Assembly: GCA_025453435.1 (NCBI GenBank)
Contig: JALOQI010000012.1
Span: forward strand, 1 to 9,520
DNA: 9,520 nt
Direction of reading: 5' to 3'
Source: Candidatus Omnitrophota bacterium
GTDB taxonomy: Bacteria > Omnitrophota > Koll11 > Gygaellales > Profunditerraquicolaceae
The position numbers and the translations under genes were made by a program. The notes under the pieces are model-generated. The model was not told the DNA's origin. It was given only the letters and a program-made list of their open reading frames with translations, and searched no databases. Shown piece after piece: positions 1 to 6,281 of this stretch (positions within the stretch are counted from its first letter, which is position 1; every line of letters starts with the position of its first letter).

Positions 1-1497
1 GCTCTTAAAGAAGAAGGCATCGAGAGCGTCATGGTGAATTGCAACCCCGAAACGGTTTCCACGGACTACGATACTTCAGACAGGCTTTATTTTGAGCCGC
101 TGACCATAGAGGATATACTTAATATCCTGGACCTGGAAAAGCCGATGGGCGTTATAGTGCAGTTCGGAGGACAGACGCCGATAAATCTTGCTGTATCATT
201 GCGTAAAGCAGGGGTTAACATCCTGGGCACAACAGCCGACAGCATAGACATCGCCGAGGACCGCAAAAGATTCAAAGAGATGCTTCACAAGCTTAATCTT
301 CTCCAGCCGGAGAACGGCACCGCGTTCACATTCGCAGAGGCAAAAGAAGTCGCCAGGAAAATAGGGTATCCGGTCCTTGTGCGGCCGTCATACGTTCTCG
401 GAGGCCGCGCGATGGAGATCGTATATGATGAAAGCGTTCTGGAGCGGTTTATCCTCGCGGCCGCAAAGGTATCCGGAGAGCATCCGATACTCATAGATAA
501 GTTCCTCGAAGACGCGATAGAGGTTGACGTGGACGTGATAGGCGACGGAACGACATTTGTGATCGGCGGGATACTCGAGCATATAGAAGAAGCCGGGATT
601 CACTCCGGAGATTCGGCAATGGTCCTGCCGTCATATACGCTTTCGCCCGAATTGCTGGCCAAGGTCAGGGAAGCCACTTACAAGATGGCAAAAGAGCTTA
701 ATGTCGTCGGCCTCATGAACGTCCAGTATGCCGTAAAGGATGAAAAAGTTTATGTTCTGGAAGTCAACCCGCGCGCATCCAGGACAGTGCCTTTTGTCTC
801 AAAGGCAATAGGCGTTCAGCTGGCAAAACTCGCCACAAAAGTCATGCTTGGCAAGAAACTCAAGGATCTGGGATTCACCCAGGAGATAATCCCCGAGCAC
901 GTATCAGTGAAAGAATCGGTGTTCCCGTTCAACCGCTTCCCCGGAGTGGATGTCATTCTGGGCCCTGAGATGAAATCCACCGGCGAGGTCATGGGCATAG
1001 ATAAGGATTTCGGCAGGGCGTACATAAAGAGCCAGATAGCCGCAGGCCAGAACCTTCCGAAAAAAGGCAATGTGTTCATCTCAGTCAGGGACAGGGATAA
1101 GCGCGCTGTCGTGTTCATAGCAAAAAAACTCAAAGACCTGGGATTCAATATATACTCCACGTCTGGAACCGCAGCCGCTTTGGAGAAAAACGGCATCGAG
1201 GTCAAACAGCTTCCGAAAGTTGCTGAAGGCAGGCCCAATGTCCTGGACCTTATGAAAGACGGCAAGATACAGATGGTCATAAACACTCCGACCGGAAGGA
1301 TCCCTCGCCAGGATGAGGTCAAGATCCGCTCGCACGTAATACTGTACAATATTCCTTACACTACGACGATATCCGGAGCGCAGGCAACTGTCAACGGCAT
1401 AGAGATGCTCATAAAGAAGGAACTCGATGTAAAATCCCTGCAGGAATACCATAAAAAAGGCGCAAAGGCAAAGAAGGCAAAGAGCGCAAAAAAATAA
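1..1497 (+). CDS. carB: Carbamoyl-phosphate synthase large subunit, C-terminal half (5' truncated by window edge)
   Basis: The reading frame is open from base 1, so the gene starts upstream and only about 498 of the usual ~1070 residues are present. CarB makes carbamoyl phosphate from bicarbonate, ATP and ammonia supplied by CarA, for pyrimidines and arginine. Visible parts, numbered from the Met at base 31, are the second ATP-grasp unit starting at VNCNPETVSTDYDTSDR (2-18), GGQTP (46-50), VRPSYVLGGRAMEIVYD (117-133), HSGDSA (191-196) and the metal-binding EVNPRASRTVPFVSK (244-258). The methylglyoxal-synthase-like allosteric domain covers about 345-470 and carries STSGT (376-380) and NTPTG (418-422). 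That domain binds effectors such as UMP in E. coli, so feedback control is plausible. The protein ends in a Lys/Ala-rich tail (about 475-488) not seen in E. coli CarB. The stop codon overlaps the next start by one base (TAATG). Confidence 0.97.
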   Translation, partial: ALKEEGIESVMVNCNPETVSTDYDTSDRLYFEPLTIEDILNILDLEKPMGVIVQFGGQTPINLAVSLRKAGVNILGTTADSIDIAEDRKRFKEMLHKLNLLQPENGTAFTFAEAKEVARKIGYPVLVRPSYVLGGRAMEIVYDESVLERFILAAAKVSGEHPILIDKFLEDAIEVDVDVIGDGTTFVIGGILEHIEEAGIHSGDSAMVLPSYTLSPELLAKVREATYKMAKELNVVGLMNVQYAVKDEKVYVLEVNPRASRTVPFVSKAIGVQLAKLATKVMLGKKLKDLGFTQEIIPEHVSVKESVFPFNRFPGVDVILGPEMKSTGEVMGIDKDFGRAYIKSQIAAGQNLPKKGNVFISVRDRDKRAVVFIAKKLKDLGFNIYSTSGTAAALEKNGIEVKQLPKVAEGRPNVLDLMKDGKIQMVINTPTGRIPRQDEVKIRSHVILYNIPYTTTISGAQATVNGIEMLIKKELDVKSLQEYHKKGAKAKKAKSAKK

Positions 1498-1892
1498 TGC
1501 AAAAAATATCAGTTAAAACATCCCGCCGCGCGGAATTGGCGGACATAACCGATAAAGTGCAGTCCTGCGTTACGCAGGACAAGGCCGAGGACGGCCTGTG
1601 CGTGGTTTTCTGCCCGCATACAACAGCGGGCCTGACCATAAACGAGAACGCTGACCCTGATGTAAAGAGCGATATCATTAAAACGCTAAAAAACATAGTG
1701 CCCGAAAGCTCTGACTATTCCCATTCGGAAGGCAATTCCGACAGCCATATAAAATCCTCCCTGCTGGGCTCCTCGCTTTCTATAATCGTCGAGTCGGGGA
1801 AATTACAGCTTGGCACGTGGCAGGGGATATTTTTGTGCGAATCGGACGGCCCCAGGCAGCGCGAGGTCTGGGTAAAGACGGTCAAAGGTTAA
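1497..1892 (+). CDS. yjbQ: YjbQ/UPF0047 family protein (secondary thiamine-phosphate synthase family)
   Basis: This is a full-length member at 131 aa (E. coli YjbQ is about 138 aa). The family signatures are clear: PHTTAGLTINENADPDV (40-56), HSEGNSDSHIKSSLLG (76-91) and LGTWQGIFLCESDGPR (105-120). His and acidic residues in these blocks form the likely metal/active site of a small soluble protein thought to assemble as a trimer. The family is annotated as secondary thiamine-phosphate synthase because members can weakly replace ThiE, but its physiological role is not settled. The start ATG overlaps the carB stop, implying translational coupling. No thiamine gene lies nearby in the window. A perfect 8-bp inverted repeat sits about 65 bases into the gene. 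Confidence 0.93.
   Translation: MQKISVKTSRRAELADITDKVQSCVTQDKAEDGLCVVFCPHTTAGLTINENADPDVKSDIIKTLKNIVPESSDYSHSEGNSDSHIKSSLLGSSLSIIVESGKLQLGTWQGIFLCESDGPRQREVWVKTVKG
1562..1580 (+). repeat. Perfect inverted repeat / hairpin inside yjbQ
   Basis: The arms GTCCTGCG (1562-1569) and CGCAGGAC (1573-1580) are perfect reverse complements around the 3-base loop TTA. This could form a strong GC-rich hairpin in the mRNA early in yjbQ, or a 19-bp dyad in DNA. No T-run follows, so it is not an intrinsic terminator. Whether it has a function is unknown. The residues it encodes lie outside the conserved YjbQ motifs. Confidence 0.6.
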
Positions 1893-2549
1893 ATGGCTAT
1901 GCCTGTTGACAAAGAAAAGTTAAAAGTCCTTAAGCAAACCTATGATCAAAAGAAAAAAGCCATAGCTGATCGTTTGAATGATTTTAAGCGGGCAGGCGCT
2001 TCCTGCGACAGAGATATATTCGGCGAATTGTGCTTTTGCATACTGACGCCACAATCAAAAGCGGTAAAGTGCGACGAGATAATCCGTAAGCTAAAAGAAA
2101 CAAAGCTTCTCTTCGAAGGCGACGCAAAGCAGATAAGCCCTCACGTCAAAGGCGCGCGGTTCTATAAGAACAAAACCGGTTATTTAGTCACAGCGCGCGA
2201 GCATTTGAGCCATGGCGGCAGGATCCGGATCAAAGATAAGATCGACAGCAAAGACCCGGTTTCTACGCGGGAATGGCTGGTAAAGAACATCAAAGGCATA
2301 GGATATAAGGAGGCGAGCCATTTCCTTCGCAATATCGGGCTCGGGGAAGATCTCGCTATCCTGGATGTCCATATATTGAGGAATCTTAAAGCGATGGGCG
2401 TTATATCCGAGATCCCTAAAAGTCTCACGAAAAAAAGGTATTTGGAGATCGAGGAAAAGCTGCGAAGATTCTCAAAGGATTGCGGTATACCCGCAGGACA
2501 TCTGGATATTTTGTTCTGGAGCATGGCAACGGGAAGGATCTTCAAATAA
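1893..2549 (+). CDS. N-glycosylase/DNA lyase, Ogg2 (archaeal-type 8-oxoguanine glycosylase) family
   Basis: This 218-aa bifunctional base-excision repair enzyme is expected to excise 8-oxoguanine opposite C and nick the abasic strand. It matches the Ogg2 family known from archaea such as Methanocaldococcus and from bacteria such as Thermotoga. Evidence includes the N-terminal ELCFCILTPQSKA block (45-57) and the helix-hairpin-helix KGIGYKEASHFLRNIG (134-149) with catalytic Lys139. Catalytic Asp158 lies in AILDVHILR (155-163). The C-terminal FWSMATGRIFK ends in the lysine that Ogg2 enzymes use to recognise 8-oxoguanine. The start ATG at 1893 directly follows the yjbQ stop; ATG at 1899 is an alternative with better spacing from AAAGG (1884-1888). 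The endonuclease III gene begins 8 bases after the stop. Confidence 0.92.
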   Translation: MAMPVDKEKLKVLKQTYDQKKKAIADRLNDFKRAGASCDRDIFGELCFCILTPQSKAVKCDEIIRKLKETKLLFEGDAKQISPHVKGARFYKNKTGYLVTAREHLSHGGRIRIKDKIDSKDPVSTREWLVKNIKGIGYKEASHFLRNIGLGEDLAILDVHILRNLKAMGVISEIPKSLTKKRYLEIEEKLRRFSKDCGIPAGHLDILFWSMATGRIFK

Positions 2550-2557
2550 AGGCGCGG

Positions 2558-3208
2558 ATGGAGAAAAGAACGGCGAGAATTATCGAGTTGCTCGAGAAAG
2601 AATATCCGAAAGCCAAAGGTTCATTGCGGTTCGCAAACCCGCTGGAACTGCTTGTTTCGACGATATTATCGGCCCAGTGCACTGACGCCCGCGTCAACAT
2701 GGTGACTCAGCAGTTATTTAACAAATATAAGAATGCTGCAGATTATGCCACGGCAGACGTCAGCGCGTTCGAGCAGGATATTCGCAGCACGGGTTTTTAT
2801 CACAACAAGGCTAAAAATATAATCGCAGCGGCCCGGATGATAGTCAAAGAGTTCAAAAGCAATGTGCCGGATACCATGGAAGATCTGATCCTGCTTCCGG
2901 GAGTTGCAAGAAAGACAGCGAATATTGTTTTAACCGGAGCCTTCGGCAAGATCGAAGGGATCGCGGTTGATACGCATGTCAGCCGTTTAAGCCAGCGGCT
3001 GGGATTGAGCAGCAATAAAGATCCAGTAAAAATAGAGCAGGATCTGATGGCAGGCATCGGCAGGGCGCATTGGGGAAGGATAAACCATCTCCTGGTCGAA
3101 CACGGCAGGCTGATCTGCGGCGCAAAAAAACCCCGGTGCAATGAATGCGTCCTTGGAAAGCTTTGCCCTTCAAAAAGGATTTTTTCTCATCAGAAAGGCG
3201 GCGAATGA
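2558..3208 (+). CDS. nth: Endonuclease III (DNA glycosylase/AP lyase, [4Fe-4S])
   Basis: This enzyme removes oxidised pyrimidines such as thymine glycol and cleaves abasic sites in base-excision repair. At 216 aa it is close to the E. coli enzyme (211 aa). The helix-hairpin-helix LLPGVARKTANIVL (112-125) carries catalytic Lys119. Catalytic Asp138 lies in VDTHVSRLSQRLGL (137-150). Four cysteines at 187, 194, 197 and 203 give the C-x6-C-x2-C-x5-C cluster motif, and their positions match E. coli Nth. The reading frame is open back to 2480, but that would overlap the Ogg2 gene by 70 bases. ATG at 2558 aligns with the normal family N-terminus and has AAAGG (2548-2552) in front. Its stop overlaps the next start (ATGA). 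Confidence 0.96.
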   Translation: MEKRTARIIELLEKEYPKAKGSLRFANPLELLVSTILSAQCTDARVNMVTQQLFNKYKNAADYATADVSAFEQDIRSTGFYHNKAKNIIAAARMIVKEFKSNVPDTMEDLILLPGVARKTANIVLTGAFGKIEGIAVDTHVSRLSQRLGLSSNKDPVKIEQDLMAGIGRAHWGRINHLLVEHGRLICGAKKPRCNECVLGKLCPSKRIFSHQKGGE

Positions 3209-3909
3209 AAAGTCGCATAAAGCTCAACGGTCTAATTCTATTGCTGGCAACACTTACTGTTATTCTTTTCCCCCGCATTATAATCCGCAACGCCGATTAC
3301 GCTTTTGACGATTTCCTGGAAGCTTTCGGGGTCAGCTTGATACTTACGGGCCAGCTTCTGCGCGTTTCAGCGCGCGGCTACAAAGCAGAGCAGTCTCGCA
3401 AAAGCACCAGCCTTGTGGTTACAGGCCCCTACGCAATGGTTCGCAATCCGATGTATCTGGGTATAATCATGATAGGCTGCGGATTGGTGCTAGCTGTTTT
3501 AAAACCCTGGGCGCTATTGATTTTTCTTGCAGGATTCCTGTTTCTGTATCACAATCTTTTTCCCAAAGAAGAAAAAAGCCTGGCTCAAAAATTCGGCAAT
3601 AGCTATAAAGAATATTGCTCGGCCGTGCCGCGCATATTGCCCAGGGCCTCATTTATTATCCAGAACGACATTTCTTCTTATCTGCCTGTGCGTTTATCAT
3701 GGCTGAAAAGGGAAATGCTCAGCATAATCTTGATACTGGCGGTCGTTTTGGTCATAGAATCCTGGGAAGAACTGAATCTGCGCGGATGGAGCTATGTGCC
3801 AAGGGCCCTGGCCCCGCAGATGGCAGTTTTGTGCCTTTATTTAATCCTGACTGTTTTATTAGCCCGTAAATATGAGAAGGTTACACAAAATTGCAAAAAT
3901 AATAAGTAA
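3205..3909 (+). CDS. Isoprenylcysteine carboxyl methyltransferase-like (ICMT/PEMT family) integral membrane protein
   Basis: This 234-aa membrane protein has the SAM-binding signature of the ICMT / phospholipid methyltransferase families: VVTGPYAMVRNPMYLG (71-86), then a membrane segment, then PKEEKSLAQKFGNSYKEYCSAVPRILPR (120-147 region). Bacterial members probably methylate a lipid or a membrane-associated small molecule; the substrate cannot be told from sequence. Hydrophobic segments lie near 8-27, 38-53, 84-116, 171-186 and 203-220. The last two form an extension after the usual C-terminal motif. The start is taken at ATG 3205, which overlaps the nth stop as ATGA and has AAAGGCGG upstream. 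An upstream in-frame Met at 3145 would overlap nth by 64 bases and is unlikely. The 3' end overlaps pyrK by 38 bases. Confidence 0.8.
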   Translation: MKSRIKLNGLILLLATLTVILFPRIIIRNADYAFDDFLEAFGVSLILTGQLLRVSARGYKAEQSRKSTSLVVTGPYAMVRNPMYLGIIMIGCGLVLAVLKPWALLIFLAGFLFLYHNLFPKEEKSLAQKFGNSYKEYCSAVPRILPRASFIIQNDISSYLPVRLSWLKREMLSIILILAVVLVIESWEELNLRGWSYVPRALAPQMAVLCLYLILTVLLARKYEKVTQNCKNNK

Positions 3910-4684
3910 CAAGCGCATTGGTCCGTGCTATTATAAGCTTGAGTTGGGCGCGCCTGAAATAGCCCGTTTGGCAAGGCCCGGGAATTTTATTATGGTAAAG
4001 ATCACCCGGGCTGCAAAAGAGGGCCTAACAGGGCCTCTTTTGAGAAGACCCTTGAGCGTGCATAAAGTCGCGGGCAAAGCGTCAGGCCGGGTTGAATTAT
4101 TATATGAAGCGGTCGGCGCAGGGACTAAGATATTATCGCAAAAAAAAGCCGGCGAAGAGCTGGATTTATTAGGGCCTCTTGGCAGCGGATTTGACATTGA
4201 TGCCAGCGCTCGGCTGTCCGGCGCGCTATTGGTCTGCGGAGGCATAGGCGCAGCGCCGCTGGTTTTTCTGGCCCAGAAGTTAGCCCAACAGTTAAAAGGG
4301 CGCGGCGCAACGGTCTTAATAGGAGCAAGGACGAAATCCCAGATTCTGTGCGTATCGGATTTCAAAAAGCTCGGGTTGGATGTGAAAATCGCTACCGACG
4401 ACGGGACTGCAGGATTTCACGGCAGGGTAACGGGCCTGCTGGATAAGATCTTATCCGCAGGGACCAATAAAATAGAGATGCTCTACGGCTGCGGCCCGGC
4501 GCCGATGCTAAAAGCTATGAGCGAGATAAGCCGGAAGAGCGGCGTGCCTGCTCAGGTATCGCTTGAATCTCATATGGCATGCGGAATAGGAGCATGCCTG
4601 GGCTGCGTGGTCCGCACTCGAAACGGTTACAAGCGGGTCTGCAAAGAAGGGCCTGTTTTCTTGGCTAACGAGCTTTTGTGGTGA
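3872..4684 (+). CDS. pyrK: Dihydroorotate dehydrogenase B electron-transfer subunit
   Basis: This 270-aa FAD and [2Fe-2S] protein passes electrons from the FMN of PyrD (class 1B) to NAD+ in pyrimidine synthesis. It belongs to the ferredoxin-reductase-like family. Visible motifs are the FAD-binding RRPLSVH (58-64), GPLGSGF (101-107), the nucleotide-binding GGIGAAPL (123-130), ATDDGT (174-179) and YGCGPAPML (205-213). The C-terminal cluster site has Cys237, Cys242, Cys245 and Cys257 (C-x4-C-x2-C-x11-C), which fits PyrK. The start overlaps the preceding methyltransferase gene by 38 bases, and no clear Shine-Dalgarno precedes it, so translation probably depends on coupling. Its partner pyrD lies about 1.6 kb downstream, separated by two unrelated genes. 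Confidence 0.95.
   Translation: MRRLHKIAKIISNKRIGPCYYKLELGAPEIARLARPGNFIMVKITRAAKEGLTGPLLRRPLSVHKVAGKASGRVELLYEAVGAGTKILSQKKAGEELDLLGPLGSGFDIDASARLSGALLVCGGIGAAPLVFLAQKLAQQLKGRGATVLIGARTKSQILCVSDFKKLGLDVKIATDDGTAGFHGRVTGLLDKILSAGTNKIEMLYGCGPAPMLKAMSEISRKSGVPAQVSLESHMACGIGACLGCVVRTRNGYKRVCKEGPVFLANELLW
4015..4041 (+). repeat. Terminator-like near-perfect inverted repeat inside pyrK
   Basis: The left arm AAAAGAGG-G-CCT (4015-4026) pairs with AGG-G-CCTCTTTT (4030-4041) around the loop AAC. This gives 11 of 12 pairs with one internal G-G mismatch. The right arm ends in four T, so in RNA it resembles a short intrinsic terminator placed about 145 bases into pyrK. The encoded stretch (residues 48-57, ending GPLLRRP) is conserved in PyrK, so part of the symmetry may come from protein constraint. 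Function is not established. Confidence 0.45.
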
Positions 4685-4688
4685 TATT

Positions 4689-4706
4689 CTCCGGCAGATG
4701 CCGGAG
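4689..4706 (+). repeat. Perfect inverted repeat between pyrK and the glycosyltransferase gene
   Basis: Arms CTCCGGCA (4689-4696) and TGCCGGAG (4699-4706) are perfect reverse complements around GA. In RNA this would give a 7-bp GC-rich stem with the tetraloop AGAT. It begins 4 bases after the pyrK stop. No T-run follows, so it is not a canonical terminator. It could stabilise an upstream mRNA 3' end or modulate translation of the next gene, whose ribosome binding site starts 8 bases after it. Confidence 0.6.
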
Positions 4707-4713
4707 CAATCAT

Positions 4714-4718
4714 GGAGG
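4714..4718 (+). promoter_or_regulatory. Ribosome binding site that sets the glycosyltransferase start
   Basis: GGAGG at 4714-4718 has a 6-base spacer to ATG 4725 and only 3 bases to ATG 4722. This favours 4725 as the start over the in-frame ATG at 4698, which lies inside the inverted repeat and has no good site before it. Confidence 0.7.
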
Positions 4719-4724
4719 GAAATG

Positions 4725-5873
4725 ATGTCAGGATCGCCATTTGTATCTATCATAATCCCGGTAAAGAATTTCGAGCGCACTATTGAAAAGGCCTTCGAAT
4801 ACCTGATGAACGTAAACTACCCCCAGAATTCGTGGGAATGGGTCATAGTAGACGGCGGCTCCACCGATAAAACAATAGAGATAATAAAAAACTGGCAGAA
4901 AAAATATCCGTTCATCAAACTCGTTGAGGTTCCCAAGTGCCCGTCTCCGGGATTCGCCCGCAACAAAGCCCTCGAAGTCGTGAAAGGCGATTTTCTTCTG
5001 TTCACGGACGGGGACTGCGCGCCTGACAAGAACTGGGTCAACGAGATGATAAAGCATTTTAACCGTGATCCTAAGATCGCGGCTGTCGGAGGAGAAGTTT
5101 TTACCTTAAAAGTCGACCCGAACAATATGGTCGAGGCCTGGTGCCAGCATTTCAGGTTTAACATGGTCGCCCCGCGCTATGGATTTATTAAGGAAGGATA
5201 CTTCCCGGATTTCCCGAAAGAGCCCAATGCTGTGGACATCGCGGGCCACAAAGGATTTTTCTTCGGCACATGCAATGTGGCATACCGCAGGTCCGCAATG
5301 AAAGATATCGGGGCGAAATTCTGGGACCTGCCCACCGGCGAGGATATGGACTTAAGCTATCAGCACCGCAGCAAGGGATGGAAGTTCTATTTCGCTCCGC
5401 TTGCAAAAGTCGACCACATGCACAGGGCTGACACAACCGCTTTGCGCAAAGTCTGGGTGACATACGGCCAGGCCCATCTGCCCCTGATAAACAAATACGT
5501 AAAGAGAAAAGGCCTTGAAGTAATATTCCAGAACCTAAAAGGCGGCCCGTCAGTGCATGTGCCGTTCCCGCTGAGGGGTTTTGTGTACGTCGGCAATTTC
5601 CATCTGATGCATATATTCGCCTTCCTGTTCCTGATCGGCCTGGCCGCCATGATATTAACGACGGGCCTGGGATGGAAGATATTTACGCTAATCAGCCTTT
5701 TGCTGACAGTCCGCTATGCGCTCAAATATGTTTGGTGGAACTTTGACATGGAGCCGAAATCAGCATTCTGGACCTGGTGCAAGCTTAAGTATCTGACGAA
5801 CCTGAGCTTTATACAGGGCGGATTAAAGGAATTCAAGAAGTTTAAGATCCTCTGCATAGAACCGAGCTTCTAA
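4725..5873 (+). CDS. Family 2 glycosyltransferase with C-terminal membrane segments
   Basis: This 382-aa enzyme probably transfers a sugar from a nucleotide-sugar donor at the cytoplasmic face of the membrane. The GT-A fold starts at FVSIIIPVKNFERTIEKAF (6-24). Family motifs are VDGGSTDKTIEII (42-54), the metal/donor-binding DGD in FTDGDCAPD (93-101), and GEDMDLSYQ (205-213), which holds the likely catalytic acid, followed by RSKGWKFYF (215-223). Two hydrophobic segments lie near 292-313 and 317-338, with a basic tail containing LKEFKKFK. The acceptor cannot be inferred; polysaccharide, glycolipid or lipid-linked sugar are all possible. It has its own strong ribosome binding site. It sits between pyrK and pyrD, unrelated in function to either. 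Confidence 0.9.
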   Translation: MSGSPFVSIIIPVKNFERTIEKAFEYLMNVNYPQNSWEWVIVDGGSTDKTIEIIKNWQKKYPFIKLVEVPKCPSPGFARNKALEVVKGDFLLFTDGDCAPDKNWVNEMIKHFNRDPKIAAVGGEVFTLKVDPNNMVEAWCQHFRFNMVAPRYGFIKEGYFPDFPKEPNAVDIAGHKGFFFGTCNVAYRRSAMKDIGAKFWDLPTGEDMDLSYQHRSKGWKFYFAPLAKVDHMHRADTTALRKVWVTYGQAHLPLINKYVKRKGLEVIFQNLKGGPSVHVPFPLRGFVYVGNFHLMHIFAFLFLIGLAAMILTTGLGWKIFTLISLLLTVRYALKYVWWNFDMEPKSAFWTWCKLKYLTNLSFIQGGLKEFKKFKILCIEPSF

Positions 5874-5907
5874 ATCAGGTGTATTTCGCCAGGAACTCTT
5901 AAAAGCT

Positions 5908-5915
5908 GGGGGGGG
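5908..5915 (+). promoter_or_regulatory. G8 homopolymer serving as ribosome binding region of the TauE/SafE-like gene
   Basis: Eight consecutive G (5908-5915) lie 5 bases before the ATG at 5921, where the Shine-Dalgarno is expected. A purine-rich G tract can pair with the CCUCC of 16S rRNA, but it is an unusual form. Homopolymers like this can vary in length by slippage and are prone to sequencing error. The rest of the gap 5874-5920 shows no convincing promoter or terminator. Confidence 0.45.
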
Positions 5916-5920
5916 ATCCG

Positions 5921-6280
5921 ATGACTGCGTTTTTATACGTCACGCTGGGATTGGTCGCGGGAATACTTGGCGGCATGTTCGGAATAGGCGGCGGCTCGAT
6001 TCTCATTCCGGCTATGGTCTTTTTATTCGGCCTTACGCAGCACCAAGCGCAAGGGACTACCCTGGCTATAATGGTCCCTCCCATAGGAATCCTTGCAGCC
6101 ATGCGCTATTATCAAAGCGGGAACGTTAAGCTCGGCATGGCAGGGTTTATTTGCGCCGGATTCCTGATCGGAGGGCTGATCGGCGCGCATGTGATCCAGA
6201 ACGTACCCGACATAATGCTCAAGAGGCTGTTCGGAATTTTCTTGTTGATAATATCGGTAAGGATGATATTGACTAAATAA
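5921..6280 (+). CDS. Half-length TauE/SafE (DUF81) family membrane protein
   Basis: This 119-aa integral membrane protein has the TauE/SafE repeat signature GGMFGIGGGSILIPAMV (17-33) near its N-terminus. Hydrophobic segments lie near 4-37, 46-62, 71-92 and 100-117. Family members export or import sulfite, sulfoacetate or other organic anions; the substrate here is unknown. Typical members are about 250 aa and contain two such repeats. This one holds a single repeat with an intact start and stop, so it may work as a homodimer. No second half follows: pyrD starts one base after its stop. Short one-repeat members are known in bacteria, so this need not be a degraded gene. Confidence 0.8.
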   Translation: MTAFLYVTLGLVAGILGGMFGIGGGSILIPAMVFLFGLTQHQAQGTTLAIMVPPIGILAAMRYYQSGNVKLGMAGFICAGFLIGGLIGAHVIQNVPDIMLKRLFGIFLLIISVRMILTK

Positions 6281-6281
6281 A

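Noticed and set aside
816..1349. Long minus-strand reading frame opposite carB (and similar ones opposite pyrD and others)
   Set aside because: It mirrors a strongly conserved plus-strand gene, shows no recognisable domain and has no ribosome binding context; it is an antisense shadow.
1454..1494. Lys/Ala-rich tail of CarB as a possible new domain
   Set aside because: It is a short low-complexity tail of about 14 residues; such basic tails are common, and there is no further evidence of function.
2480..2557. Upstream extension of endonuclease III to ATG 2480
   Set aside because: It would overlap the conserved C-terminus of the Ogg2 gene by 70 bases, and the extra 26 residues have no counterpart in the family; cysteine and catalytic positions fit a start at 2558.
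4698..4724. Glycosyltransferase start at ATG 4698
   Set aside because: That ATG lies in a perfect inverted repeat with no ribosome binding site, whereas GGAGG is well placed for ATG 4725.
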